64,000 bases of DNA from NCBI RefSeq assembly GCF_016462545.1, contig NZ_JAEMTA010000013.1, positions 1-64,000 of the forward strand, read 5' to 3'. The position numbers and the translations under genes were made by a program. The stretch comes from Mycolicibacterium sp. Lineage in GTDB: Bacteria > Actinomycetota > Actinomycetes > Mycobacteriales > Mycobacteriaceae. The notes beneath the pieces were generated by a model. That model was not told where the DNA came from and made no database searches. It saw only the letters and a list, made by a program, of their open reading frames with translations. Of this stretch, positions 51,887 through 60,571 are shown piece by piece. Within the stretch, counting starts at the first letter, position 1. Each line of letters starts with the position of its first letter.

Positions 51887-51903
51887 TGAGAATGTTATTC
51901 TCT
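51887..51903. promoter_or_regulatory. Operator palindrome TGAGAAT-GTT-ATTCTCT
   Basis: Matches 13 of 14 arm positions, in the divergent space between meaB (start 51783) and the SDR pair (start 51939). It could control both directions. Confidence 0.72.
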
Positions 51904-51938
51904 CAGTTGGAGAGCCATAGTTGCAAGAAGGGGATCAC

Positions 51939-52703
51939 ATGCAGATCGAGGGCAACTCCGCCATCGTCGTCGGCGGCGCGGGCGGTTTGGGCGAGGCGAC
52001 GGTTCGCCGTCTGCACGCCGCAGGCGCCAAGGTCGTGGTCGCCGACATGGCAGACGACAAGGGCAAGGCGCTCGAGAGCGAGTTGGGGGTCCGCTACGTC
52101 CAGACCGACGCCACCTCCGAGGAGTCCGTCCTCGCGGCGATCGCCGAGGCGGAATCACTGGGCCCGTTGCGGATCTCGGTGGACACCCACGGGGGCCCGG
52201 CCAGCGGCGGTCGGCTCGTCGGCAAGGACGGCTCACCGCTGGATCTCGACGGCTTCAAGACGACGATCGAGTTCTACCTGACGGCCGTGTTCAACGTGAT
52301 GCGGCTGTCGGCGGCGGCGATCGCCAGAACGGAACCCCTCGAGGAGGGCGGCCGCGGTGTCATCGTCAACACCGCCTCGATCGCCGGCTACGAGGGACAG
52401 ATCGGCCAGCTGCCCTACTCCGCGGCCAAGGGCGGCGTTCTCGGCATGACGCTGGTCGCCGCACGCGATCTGTCGCCATTGGGCATTCGCGTCGTCACCA
52501 TCGCCCCGGGCACCATCAACACCCCCGCCTACGGCAAGGCCGGCGATCAACTCGAGCAGTACTGGGGTCCGCAGGTGCCGTTCCCCAAGCGCATGGGCCG
52601 CTCGACCGAGTACGCCCAACTCGCCCAGAGCATCATCGAGAACGACTATCTCAACGGCGAGATCATCCGCCTGGACGGTGCGCTGCGGTTCCCGCCCAAG
52701 TGA
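51939..52703 (+). CDS. Short-chain dehydrogenase (HSD10-like)
   Basis: A 254-residue SDR from MQIEGNSAIVVGGAGGLGEA. It has VDTHGG at the usual NNAG place, Ser in VNTASIAGYEGQIGQLPYSA, YSAAKGG (YxxxK) and a proline-rich TINTPAYGKAGDQLEQYWG loop. The layout resembles 3-hydroxyacyl-CoA dehydrogenase type II (17-beta-HSD10). AAGGGG lies before the ATG; the longer start at 51921 is less likely. It overlaps the next SDR by four bases. Confidence 0.92.
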   Translation: MQIEGNSAIVVGGAGGLGEATVRRLHAAGAKVVVADMADDKGKALESELGVRYVQTDATSEESVLAAIAEAESLGPLRISVDTHGGPASGGRLVGKDGSPLDLDGFKTTIEFYLTAVFNVMRLSAAAIARTEPLEEGGRGVIVNTASIAGYEGQIGQLPYSAAKGGVLGMTLVAARDLSPLGIRVVTIAPGTINTPAYGKAGDQLEQYWGPQVPFPKRMGRSTEYAQLAQSIIENDYLNGEIIRLDGALRFPPK

Positions 52704-53446
52704 CCGGCCCGCTCGACGGCAAGGTCGCCTTCGTCGCCGGCGCCAGCCGGGGTATCGGTGCGACGATCGCGGCATCCCTCGCGGCCGCGGGTGCCGCCGT
52801 CGCGGTCGCGGCGCGTTCCGAGGAGCGGGGCAAGCTGCCCGGCACCATCGGCTCGGTCGCCGACGGCATCGAGGCGGCGGGCGGACAAGCACTGCCCGTT
52901 GCGTGCGACGTCACCAGCGAGGCGTCGGTCGACGCCGCGGTCCAGACCACCGTCGCCGCGTTCGGTGGCATCGACATCCTCGTCGCCAACGCGGGCGTAT
53001 TGTGGCTCGGCCCAATCGAATCCACGCCCTTGAAGCGCTGGCAGATCTGCCTCGACGTCAACCTGACCGGCGTGTTCCTGGTCACCAAGGCGGTCATCCC
53101 GCACGTTCGGGCTCGGGGCGGCGGCTCGCTCATCGCGGTGACCACCACCGGCGTGGGAATGGTCGATCACGGAGCCAACGCCTACTGGGTGTCCAAGGCC
53201 GCCGCCGAGCGGTTGTACCTCGGACTCGCCGCGGATCTGCGGCCCGACAACATCGCCGTCAACTGCCTTAGCCCGTCGCGGGTCGTGCTGACCGAGGGGT
53301 GGCAGGCGGGCGGTGGCGGCGTCGAGATCCCGCCCGAGATGGTCGAGCCTCCCGAGGCGATGGGCGACGCCGCGGTGTTGCTGGCCCTCCAGGACGCCAC
53401 GGGCATCACCGGCACCGTCCAACGCAGCGAGTCCATCGCCCGCTGA
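52700..53446 (+). CDS. Short-chain dehydrogenase/reductase
   Basis: A 248-residue SDR with AGASRGIGATIAASLAAAGA, VANAGVLWLG, and a YWVSKAA motif (YxxxK). The catalytic Ser position in LIAVTTTGVGMVDHGANAYW appears to be Thr. It keeps the KLPGTIGSVADGIEAAGGQA region found in HSDL2-like SDRs and is clearly related to the SDR at 62382-63230, which has a matching KLPGT segment. GTG start overlaps the previous gene (GTGA). It lacks the usual PVDGG ending. Confidence 0.9.
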   Translation: MTGPLDGKVAFVAGASRGIGATIAASLAAAGAAVAVAARSEERGKLPGTIGSVADGIEAAGGQALPVACDVTSEASVDAAVQTTVAAFGGIDILVANAGVLWLGPIESTPLKRWQICLDVNLTGVFLVTKAVIPHVRARGGGSLIAVTTTGVGMVDHGANAYWVSKAAAERLYLGLAADLRPDNIAVNCLSPSRVVLTEGWQAGGGGVEIPPEMVEPPEAMGDAAVLLALQDATGITGTVQRSESIAR

Positions 53447-53456
53447 CCCCGTCCCC

Positions 53457-53651
53457 CTTCTCCGCGAGCGTGCGTGTCAGTACACGACACGCCGCGGCGA
53501 GTCGGCACAAAGCGCACGCTCGCGCTTACTGGCCAGCCACCAAGGATGCTTTACGCCAACGCTTGTCGCCGGGTCCGATGGATCGCGAGCGTGCGCAGAG
53601 CGCCAGTTTGACCGGCGAGTCGCCGAACGAACACGCACGCTCGCGGAGAAG
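53457..53651. repeat. Inverted-repeat element between convergent genes
   Basis: The 213-bp gap between convergent SDR and enoyl-CoA hydratase is bounded by a 21-bp perfect inverted repeat (left 53457-53477 containing CCGCGAGCGTGCGTGT, right 53631-53651). Two inner copies of the same GCGAGCGTGCG theme lie at about 53511-53525 (inverted) and 53583-53596. It encodes no protein I can support. It could act as a bidirectional terminator or be a small repeated element like those scattered in mycobacterial genomes; copy number elsewhere is unknown from this window. Confidence 0.7.
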
Positions 53652-53659
53652 GAAGGGGA

Positions 53660-54430
53660 CTAGTCCTTGGCGATCAGGCCGTCCACGATCGTGTTGAAGT
53701 CGGCCGTGCCGAAGGATACGTACTCCGCCAGGTTGGCATAGTCCAGGGAAGCCATCACCGAGCGCTCCAACTGAATGTTCATCAGCCGCTTGGTGGCTTC
53801 GACCGCCTGCTGGGGCAGCTCCATGATCTTCTTGGCGCACGCGATGGCCTCGGTCAGCGGATCGCCCACGACGTGATTGGCCAACCCGAGTTCCACGGCC
53901 CGCTGCGCCTTGATCCGCACGCCGGTCAGGGCGAACTCCTTGGCCTGCAACAGGCTGATCTGCGACGGCCAGACCAGCGGGCCACCGTCGGCGGCGACCA
54001 ATCCGATCTGGACGTGCGGGTCGGCGAAGAACGCCGTCTCGGCGATGTAGACGATGTCCGACAGCGCCGCCAGGCTGCAGCCCAACCCGACCGCAGGGCC
54101 GTTGACCGCGGCGACCACCGGAATCCGACAACGCACCATGCCGATCACCAGTTCGCGTCCATGCTTGATCGTCTTCTGGCGCAACGCTTCATCGCGTCGC
54201 AGCTCGTCGAGGTAGTGGAAGTCACCACCCGCCGAGAACGCCCGTCCCGCGCCGGTGATCACCGCTGCCCGCGCGCCGGCGTCCTCGTCGAGGGCTGCCC
54301 AGATCTTCGCCAGCCCGACGTGCAGTGCGTCGTTGACCGCATTGAGTTCGTCGGGCCGGTTCAGCGTGATGATGCGCAGGCCGCCATCGGCGGTGACGTC
54401 GATTTCGTCGGGTAGGTCGTACACGATCAA
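53660..54430 (-). CDS. Enoyl-CoA hydratase/isomerase family protein
   Basis: A crotonase-fold protein of about 256 residues. It has IITLNRPDELNAVND, VITGAGRAFSAGGDFHYLDE, VNGPAVGLGCSLAALSDIVY and DPHVQIGLVAADGGPLVWPS. The start is uncertain: TTG at 54430 overlaps the upstream dehydrogenase stop by four bases (TTGA), and GTG at 54424 is the alternative. It is last in the FadD-FadE-FadE-Ech operon. A reading frame extending to 54706 is not real. Confidence 0.9.
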   Translation of the reverse strand: MIVYDLPDEIDVTADGGLRIITLNRPDELNAVNDALHVGLAKIWAALDEDAGARAAVITGAGRAFSAGGDFHYLDELRRDEALRQKTIKHGRELVIGMVRCRIPVVAAVNGPAVGLGCSLAALSDIVYIAETAFFADPHVQIGLVAADGGPLVWPSQISLLQAKEFALTGVRIKAQRAVELGLANHVVGDPLTEAIACAKKIMELPQQAVEATKRLMNIQLERSVMASLDYANLAEYVSFGTADFNTIVDGLIAKD

Positions 54431-55524
54431 GCTCCCAATCCGAGTATGCGTTGCGCGATGATGTTCTTCTGAATCTGCGAGGTGCCGCCCATCACGCTCT
54501 GCGCGCGGCTGTACATGTAGGCCTCGAACAACTGCGGATCCTTCGTGCCGACGGTGGCGAGCGCCGCGTGACCGACGGACTGCTCGACCCACGTCATCAG
54601 CAGCTTGTCCAAGGACCCCTGCGGTCCGTGCGTGATGCCGTCCAGTTGCTCGGAGAGTCGACGCCGCACGTGCAGCCGCAACATCTCGGTCTGCACCCAG
54701 GCCCACGACAACTCGTCCGGCGCCGGCCCATCGACGCGAGTCGACAACTGGCGCACCAGCTTCCCGTATCGCGCCGAGAATCCGAGCGTCGACGGCTCAC
54801 GCTCATGGCTGACCACGGTCATCGCAAGCTTCCACCCGTCGCCCGGCGCGCCCACCATGTTGGCGGCCGACACCCTGGCCCCGTCGAAGGAGACCTGACC
54901 GAATTCCTTGGTCACGCCGCTGATCATCTTCAGCGGACGCTGCTCGATGCCGGTCTGATGCATCGGCACGATGAACGCCGAGATGCCCTCGTGCTTCGGC
55001 ACGTCCCTGTCGGTGCGGGCCAGCAGCAGGCACCAGTCGGCGACGTCGGAATAACTGGTCCAGATCTTGTGGCCGTGGATCACGTACTCATCGGGGTTGG
55101 AGCCGTCCCTCACCGCCGTCGTGGTCAACGACGCCAGGTCCGAACCGGCGCCCGGCTCGCTGAAGCCCTGACACCACCTCTCGGTGCCGTTGATCATCCC
55201 CGGCAGGAACCGCTTCGCCAGGGCCTCGTCACCGTGATGGCTGAGGCCGACGACGAGGTAGCCCAGGCTCGGTCGCGCAGGCGCCCCGGCCCTGGCGATC
55301 TCCTCGTCGACGATCACGTCGTACACCGCCGGAAGATCCTGGCCGCCATACTCCTTCGGCCATGACGTACCGAAGAAGCCTGCGGCGTACAGCGCCTGGT
55401 GCCACTCGCCGGCCTTGGCCCAGTACTCGTCGCCCGAGGTGGGGAACTTGCCCTTCTGCTCGGTCAGCCAGCCGCGCAATCCATCCCGGAAGGCGGCTTC
55501 GTCCGGTGAATCACGAAAGTCCAA
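54427..55524 (-). CDS. Acyl-CoA dehydrogenase, larger subunit of a pair
   Basis: A 365-residue acyl-CoA dehydrogenase. It has SWPKEYGGQDLPAVYDVIVD, CQGFSEPGAGSDLASLTTTA, YVIHGHKIWTSYSDVADW and QSVMGGTSQIQKNIIAQRIL. It resembles the protein at 18065-19189, and likewise is next to a shorter paralogue (overlap 14 bases). The two should form an alpha2-beta2 enzyme for a bulky acyl-CoA. Confidence 0.93.
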   Translation of the reverse strand: MDFRDSPDEAAFRDGLRGWLTEQKGKFPTSGDEYWAKAGEWHQALYAAGFFGTSWPKEYGGQDLPAVYDVIVDEEIARAGAPARPSLGYLVVGLSHHGDEALAKRFLPGMINGTERWCQGFSEPGAGSDLASLTTTAVRDGSNPDEYVIHGHKIWTSYSDVADWCLLLARTDRDVPKHEGISAFIVPMHQTGIEQRPLKMISGVTKEFGQVSFDGARVSAANMVGAPGDGWKLAMTVVSHEREPSTLGFSARYGKLVRQLSTRVDGPAPDELSWAWVQTEMLRLHVRRRLSEQLDGITHGPQGSLDKLLMTWVEQSVGHAALATVGTKDPQLFEAYMYSRAQSVMGGTSQIQKNIIAQRILGLGA

Positions 55525-56326
55525 TGGTCAACTCCTTCAGCTTCACCGGCCACGACTCCGTGGCGGCCACTACCCGACGTAGGTACACGTGCGCGAGACA
55601 CTCCCAGGTGTTGCCGATGCCGCCGTGCACCTGAATCGACGTCTCACAGACGGTGAGTGCCGAACGCGCGCAGTAGATCTTGGCCACCTTCGCCGCTTCG
55701 ATGGCCTCGACGACGGGCAGTTCGTCGACGGCCCACGCGGCGTGGCGCAGCACGCTGACACATCCTTCGGTCAGCGCGAGGCTCTCGGCCAGCAGGTGTC
55801 CGACCGCCTGGTACGACCCGATCGTCGCGCCGTACTGCTCGCGGACCTTGGCGTAGTCGCCGGCCAGCGTGAGCGTGCCGCGGGCCGCACCGACGAGGTC
55901 CGCGGTGGTCGCCGCCAGCGCGAGTGCATACCACCGGCCGGCGTCCTCCTCGGAGAGCTCACCGAGTTCGGCAGGCGACTCGTTCACCCCCGCAAGGCTT
56001 CGCGTCAGATCGATCGACTCGGACTCCGCGGCGGGCACCGCCACCTCGCGCCCGAGCCTGCGAGCGAGATCGTCGTTGAGGACGGGCCCGAGGAAGGGGA
56101 CGTCGACGAGTCGACGGGCGAACTCCTCGACCACCAGCGCGACCTCGACGCCCGACGCGCCATCAGAGCGCAGTGACCGCCACCCGGTGGACTGGATCGT
56201 CTTCTCGAGCCGCGCGATGCGGCCGCCGTCGTCGAGATCGGCGACCGATCCCGGTCCGAGGTCGTCGGCGAGTTCAGCCGCCGCCTGGCGCAGTTGTCGT
56301 TGTTCGGAGGTCAGACGGACGTCCAC
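55511..56326 (-). CDS. Acyl-CoA dehydrogenase, smaller partner subunit
   Basis: A 271-residue acyl-CoA dehydrogenase-like subunit from GTG at 56326. It has the helical N-terminus RLTSEQRQLRQAAAELADDL and the C-terminal VREQYGATIGSYQAVGHLLA and SIQVHGGIGNTWECLAHVYL. The central beta domain is reduced (GSVADLDDGGRIARLEKTIQ onward), as in the partner subunits of steroid-type acyl-CoA dehydrogenases. It overlaps FadD by 16 bases and the larger subunit by 14. Confidence 0.92.
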   Translation of the reverse strand: MDVRLTSEQRQLRQAAAELADDLGPGSVADLDDGGRIARLEKTIQSTGWRSLRSDGASGVEVALVVEEFARRLVDVPFLGPVLNDDLARRLGREVAVPAAESESIDLTRSLAGVNESPAELGELSEEDAGRWYALALAATTADLVGAARGTLTLAGDYAKVREQYGATIGSYQAVGHLLAESLALTEGCVSVLRHAAWAVDELPVVEAIEAAKVAKIYCARSALTVCETSIQVHGGIGNTWECLAHVYLRRVVAATESWPVKLKELTIGLS

Positions 56327-57717
56327 AGTCGCTCCTTGAGCACTCGGCGCAACACCTTTCCGGAAGGGAGACGCGGGATTTCGGGCACGAAGACCACTTG
56401 GCTCGGCCGCTTGTAGGACGCCAGGCTGGTGGCGACCAAATCGATCAACTCGTCGGCCTCGACCGCACCGCGACGCGTCACCGCCGCGACTATCGCCTCA
56501 CCGGACGCCGCGTCCGGCACGCCGAACACCGCACAGTCACCGACCGAGGGATGGCCGTGCAGGATGGCCTCGATCTCGGCGGGTGCGACCTGGAAGCCAC
56601 GCACCTTGATCATCTCCTTGGCGCGATCGGTGATCCGCAACCAGCCTTCCGTGTCGAGGTAGCCGACGTCACCGCTGCGGTACCACCCGTCGTCGAAGGC
56701 GGACGCGGTCGCCTCGTCGGGAAGGTAACCGGCCATGGCCGATTCAGACCGGACCTGAATCTCGCCGATCTGCCCGGGGCCCACCGCGTCGCCGGTGGCG
56801 AGCGACACCACGCGGATCTCGACGCCGGGCACCGCGCGGCCAACCGTGTCCAGGTGTTCTCCGTCCAGGGAGTTGCACGCGATCACCGGCAGTTCGCTGG
56901 CGCCGTAGGCCGTCACCCACGTCACGCCGGTGCGACGGCTCACCTCGTCGGCGACGCTCTTCGTGACCGGCGTCGCGCACCACATCACATAGCGCAGGGA
57001 CGACAAATCGTAGGATTCCAGCCCGGAGTGTGCGGCCAGCGCGAGGGCGATCGGGGCCACGGCCATCTCGACGGTGATGCGGTCGGATTCGATGTGCCGC
57101 AACATCTCCTCGACGTCGAAGCGCGGGTGCAGTCGGATCCACGCGCCGGCATCGAGCGCGGTGGCGATGTTGAGAAGGCCAAGGATGTGCGACGGCGGCG
57201 TCATGATCTGCATGCGGTCGCTCGACGACAGGCCCAGCGCCGTGCGCCAGTGTGCGATCGCCGCCAGAAACGCGCCGCGGGTGTGTCGGACCGCCTTGGG
57301 CATTCCCGTCGTCCCCGAACTGAACACGAACAGGGCGTCGGATTCCGCTGCGGCCGGGGTGAACTCGCGGCGGCCGGGAGTGATCGGCTCGTCGAGGCTC
57401 AGCATCGGCATGAGATCGGCGAGCACCGCGCCGTCGCCGACTGCGTGCGCGGGCCGGGTCAAGGCCAGCGCGTGTTCCACCTCCGCCGTCTTCCAGGAGG
57501 AGCTCACCAGGACGACCGAGGCATGCAGTGCCCAGATCGCCTGCATGGCGACGACGAACTCGGGGCGGTTGGACGACATGAGGGCCACCCGGTCCCCGGC
57601 GCGGACCCCGCGGTGTTCGAGGGTGGTCGCCATGCCGCTGACCAACGCATCGAGCTCGGCGCGGGTGTACTCGCGATCGCCGAAGGCGAGAACGGGTGCG
57701 TGCGAACCTTCGACCAC
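56311..57717 (-). CDS. Acyl-CoA synthetase (FadD-like, AMP-forming)
   Basis: A 468-residue ANL-family ligase from GTG at 57717. The P-loop is FVFSSGTTGMPKAVRH, A5 is TAYGASELP, A7/A8 is GWYRSGDVGYLDTEGWLRIT with DRAKEMIKVRGFQVAPAEIE, and the closing Lys is in RLPSGKVLRRVLK. It is somewhat short at the N-terminus compared with the usual 500-540. It would activate a carboxylic acid for the dehydrogenase pair and hydratase downstream. Its promoter region has two operator-like sites. Confidence 0.94.
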   Translation of the reverse strand: MVEGSHAPVLAFGDREYTRAELDALVSGMATTLEHRGVRAGDRVALMSSNRPEFVVAMQAIWALHASVVLVSSSWKTAEVEHALALTRPAHAVGDGAVLADLMPMLSLDEPITPGRREFTPAAAESDALFVFSSGTTGMPKAVRHTRGAFLAAIAHWRTALGLSSSDRMQIMTPPSHILGLLNIATALDAGAWIRLHPRFDVEEMLRHIESDRITVEMAVAPIALALAAHSGLESYDLSSLRYVMWCATPVTKSVADEVSRRTGVTWVTAYGASELPVIACNSLDGEHLDTVGRAVPGVEIRVVSLATGDAVGPGQIGEIQVRSESAMAGYLPDEATASAFDDGWYRSGDVGYLDTEGWLRITDRAKEMIKVRGFQVAPAEIEAILHGHPSVGDCAVFGVPDAASGEAIVAAVTRRGAVEADELIDLVATSLASYKRPSQVVFVPEIPRLPSGKVLRRVLKERLWTSV

Positions 57718-57749
57718 CGCAGTCCGACCTCCCGCCGTACGCCCAGGGT

Positions 57750-57787
57750 TGAGAATATCCTATCGATTATGGAGAATAGTATTCTCA
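57750..57787. promoter_or_regulatory. Tandem operator sites between FadD and ferredoxin
   Basis: 57771-57787 reads GGAGAAT-AGT-ATTCTCA, 13 of 14 arm positions. 57750-57766 starts TGAGAAT but its second arm is degenerate (CTATCGA). The starts are 21 bp apart, two helical turns. TAGTAT in the stronger site is -10-like. The divergent space serves FadD leftward and ferredoxin rightward. Confidence 0.7.
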
Positions 57788-57820
57788 CATAGACAGAATG
57801 ACTATGCCAGGAGCGCCCCG

Positions 57821-58129
57821 ATGACCGCAGACCCCGTACCGACCGACGAGGCCGGCGGCGAGGCCACGATCCTCCTCGACCGCCAGAAGACCACCGTGGC
57901 CACCCGGCCGGGCGAGACGCTGCTGGAGACAGCGCGACGAGCGGGCCTGACGCCGCCCTTTTCCTGCGAAGCGGGAAACTGTGGCACCTGCATGGCGAAG
58001 TTGACCGAGGGCACCGCGACCATGCGCGTCAACGATGCACTGATGGACGACGAGGTCGAGGACGGTTACGTGCTGACGTGTCAAGCAGTTCCGAACAGCG
58101 CGTACGTCGTCGTCGACTACGAGGACTGA
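57821..58129 (+). CDS. [2Fe-2S] plant-type ferredoxin
   Basis: A 102-residue ferredoxin with the CEAGNCGTC loop (C-x4-C-x2-C) and a fourth Cys in YVLTCQAVP, so a plant-type [2Fe-2S] centre. There is no reductase domain. It may feed the Rieske oxygenase at 14713-16080, or another oxygenase. AGGAG precedes ATG at 57821. Its last 13 bases overlap the convergent CoA transferase. The upstream frame from 57074 is a shadow of FadD. Confidence 0.92.
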   Translation: MTADPVPTDEAGGEATILLDRQKTTVATRPGETLLETARRAGLTPPFSCEAGNCGTCMAKLTEGTATMRVNDALMDDEVEDGYVLTCQAVPNSAYVVVDYED

Positions 58130-59160
58130 CCCAACTGCGGGGGTGCTCCGTACTCGGGGTCATAGCCGACGACGCGGATGGGGCATCGCACGAGGTCGTA
58201 CTCCCCCGCCCTCGTGACCACCTCGGGAGTGGCCTTCAACGCCTCCGGCAGCGTGCGCACCGCTGCCGCGGGAATGCCCAGCGGACGCAACCGCGCCTCC
58301 CACCCCAGTGCCGTGTCGCCCGTGAGCACCGTCGAGACCACGGCCAGCACCGCGTCGCGGTTGGCGGCACGCTCGGCCATCGTCGGGAATCCGGTGATGC
58401 CCGCCTCCGCGGAGAACGACCGCCAGAAGCCGTCATGGGTGATGAACAGTGCGAGATGGCCATCGGCGGTGTCGAACAGTTGCGCCGGAACGTAGTACGA
58501 GTGGGCGCCGTGGGGATGGCGACGCGGTTCGACGCCATCGTTGAGATACGCCGACGCCCGATAGTTCAACTGCGACAACATCACGTCGCGCAACGACACG
58601 TCGACCTGGCCACCACGACCCGAGATGATCTGTGCGAGCAGCCCGAGCGCGGCGGTCAACCCGGTCGAGTTGTCCGCCGAGGAGTACCCCGGAAGCGTGG
58701 GCGGGCCGTCGGGATCGCCCGTGAGTGCGGCAATCCCCGTCGCGGCCTGGATGACGTAGTCGAACGCCGGGTCGTCCCCGGCCTCGAGCCCGTATCCCGT
58801 CAGCGCGACGCACACGATCTTCTCGTTGTGCTTCTTCAGCGCCTCGTAGGTCAGCCCGAGCTCGTGGATGCCCGATGGCTTCAGATTCACCAGCAGCGCC
58901 TGCGATTCCGCCACGAGCTCACCGAGGCGGCGCTGCCCCTCGTCGGTCGCAAGCTCAAGACAGATGCTCTGCTTTCCCCGGTTCAGGCTCGCGAAGTAGC
59001 TGTCGCTCACCTGGCGTGAGATGTCTCCGCCGGGAGGCTCGATCTTGATCACCTCGGCGCCGAGATCCGCCAGCATCATCGTGGCGTAGGGACCGGCCAG
59101 CATGTGCCCGATCTCGAGTACGCGGATGCCCGCCAGTGGTCCCAGCGCGGGCTCGCTCAT
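58117..59160 (-). CDS. CoA transferase, CaiB/BaiF (family III)
   Basis: A 347-residue family III CoA transferase or racemase-like protein. It has EIGHMLAGPYATMMLADLGA, EVIKIEPPGGD, NRGKQSICLELATDEGQRRL and the nucleophilic Asp in DPAFDYVIQAATG. It is shorter than the enzyme at 9316 (412) and ends without the LGEH region, so the C-terminal part is reduced. It overlaps the LLM gene by four bases upstream. Confidence 0.9.
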   Translation of the reverse strand: MSEPALGPLAGIRVLEIGHMLAGPYATMMLADLGAEVIKIEPPGGDISRQVSDSYFASLNRGKQSICLELATDEGQRRLGELVAESQALLVNLKPSGIHELGLTYEALKKHNEKIVCVALTGYGLEAGDDPAFDYVIQAATGIAALTGDPDGPPTLPGYSSADNSTGLTAALGLLAQIISGRGGQVDVSLRDVMLSQLNYRASAYLNDGVEPRRHPHGAHSYYVPAQLFDTADGHLALFITHDGFWRSFSAEAGITGFPTMAERAANRDAVLAVVSTVLTGDTALGWEARLRPLGIPAAAVRTLPEALKATPEVVTRAGEYDLVRCPIRVVGYDPEYGAPPQLGQSS

Positions 59161-60113
59161 CGGACCGACTTGGCCAACTCGCCGATCACGTCCCTGGTGC
59201 GGTACTTCGACGCGACGAGTTCGTCGCGGGTGTCTCCGATGGGCAGAAGTCGCACGGACAGATCCGTGACACCGGCATCGGCAAACTGTTTGAACCGCGC
59301 CAGGATTGACTCTTCGTCACCGGCCGCGCACAGGTCGCCGACGTTGCGGGCGTCCCCGCGGTCCAGCAGCTTCTGATAGTTGGGGGACGTCTCCGCCTCG
59401 GCGAGGATCCGGTTGGCCCGCTCCTTGGCGGCATCGATCTCCGAGTTGGCGCACAGGCACACCGGGATGCCGGCGACGATCCGCGGCGCGGGCCTACCCG
59501 CGTCGGCCGCGGCCTTGGTGATCCGCGGCGCGATGTGGTCACCGATCGCGCGTTCGTCGGCCATCCACAGCACGGTGCCGTCGGCATGTTCGCCCGCGAG
59601 CTTCAGCATCACCGGCCCGAGTGCTGCGACCAGCACCGGTAGCGGTTGCTCCGCACCCAACACCGTGGGGCTGTGCACGGTGAACGATTCGTTCTCCACG
59701 TCAACGGGCCCCGGTCCCGCAAGTGCGGCACCGAGCACCTCGAGATAGTCGCGGGTGTAGGCGGCTGGCTTCTCGTAGGGCAGACCGAGCATGTCCCTGA
59801 TGATCCAGTGATGTGACGGTCCGACACCGAGCGCAAGCCGGCCCGTCGCCATCGCGTGGGTCGAGAGCGCCTGGCGGGCAAGGGCGATGGGGTGCTGAGC
59901 CTGCAGCGGCACCACGGCGGTTCCGAGTTCGATTCGCGACGTGTGTGCCGCCATCAGCGCCACCATGGTGAGGCAGTCGAAGTCATCGGGCACCTGTGGC
60001 ATCCACGCGGTGTCCAGGCCAGCGGACTCCGCCCACTCGACGTCGGCGACCAACTTGGACACCTTGCGCGCCATGTCACCGCGCTCGGCGCCGATCATTA
60101 CGCCCAATCTCAT
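59157..60113 (-). CDS. LLM-class (F420-type) oxidoreductase
   Basis: A 318-residue luciferase-like protein. It has RLGVMIGAERGDMARKVSKL, AGLDTAWMPQVPDDFDCLTM, ELGTAVVPLQAQHPIALARQ and LALGVGPSHHWIIRDMLG. The GVGPSHH form and overall size suggest the F420-dependent MSMEG_2906/Mer-like group, common in mycobacteria. It is between the B12-binding subunit and CaiB with four-base overlaps on both sides, so it belongs to the mutase operon. Confidence 0.9.
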   Translation of the reverse strand: MRLGVMIGAERGDMARKVSKLVADVEWAESAGLDTAWMPQVPDDFDCLTMVALMAAHTSRIELGTAVVPLQAQHPIALARQALSTHAMATGRLALGVGPSHHWIIRDMLGLPYEKPAAYTRDYLEVLGAALAGPGPVDVENESFTVHSPTVLGAEQPLPVLVAALGPVMLKLAGEHADGTVLWMADERAIGDHIAPRITKAAADAGRPAPRIVAGIPVCLCANSEIDAAKERANRILAEAETSPNYQKLLDRGDARNVGDLCAAGDEESILARFKQFADAGVTDLSVRLLPIGDTRDELVASKYRTRDVIGELAKSVR

Positions 60114-60508
60114 GCGTCCGCCTTGTCCGTCAATGCCCGAACGCCCGTCACCAGGTCCTCCAGTGGCGTCCCGGTCGGAAACACCGCTGCCGCACCGGCA
60201 TCCAACAACTTCTGCACGTCGGCCTGCGGGATGGTGCCGCCCACCACGACCGCGATGTCGCCAGCATCAGCTGCCCGCAGCGCGTCCACGACCCGCGTCG
60301 TCAACCCCACGTGCGCGCCAGAGAGGATCGACAGCCCGACGACCGTCACGTCCTCCTGCAGGGCGATCGACACGATATCCTCGATGCGCTGGCGAATGCC
60401 CGTGTAGATGACCTCGAAGCCGGCGTCACGCAGCGTGCGCGCGACGATCTTGGCGCCGCGATCATGGCCGTCCAGACCGGGCTTCGCCACCAGCACCCTG
60501 GCGCCCAT
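60110..60508 (-). CDS. Cobalamin-binding small subunit of acyl-CoA mutase
   Basis: A 132-residue B12-binding domain from MGARVLVAKPGLDGHDRGAK. It has the DxHxxG motif that supplies the lower-ligand His, LSILSGAH and VVVGGTIP. It pairs with the catalytic subunit upstream to form a two-chain mutase, like isobutyryl- or 2-hydroxyisobutyryl-CoA mutase. ATG at 60508 is used; the frame to 60532 runs through the duplicated spacer. It is followed by an LLM enzyme with a four-base overlap. Confidence 0.93.
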   Translation of the reverse strand: MGARVLVAKPGLDGHDRGAKIVARTLRDAGFEVIYTGIRQRIEDIVSIALQEDVTVVGLSILSGAHVGLTTRVVDALRAADAGDIAVVVGGTIPQADVQKLLDAGAAAVFPTGTPLEDLVTGVRALTDKADA

Positions 60509-60571
60509 CAGAACACTCTCCTCTTCGCGCAAGCGCTCATCAGAACACTCTCCTCTTCGCGCAAGCGCTCA

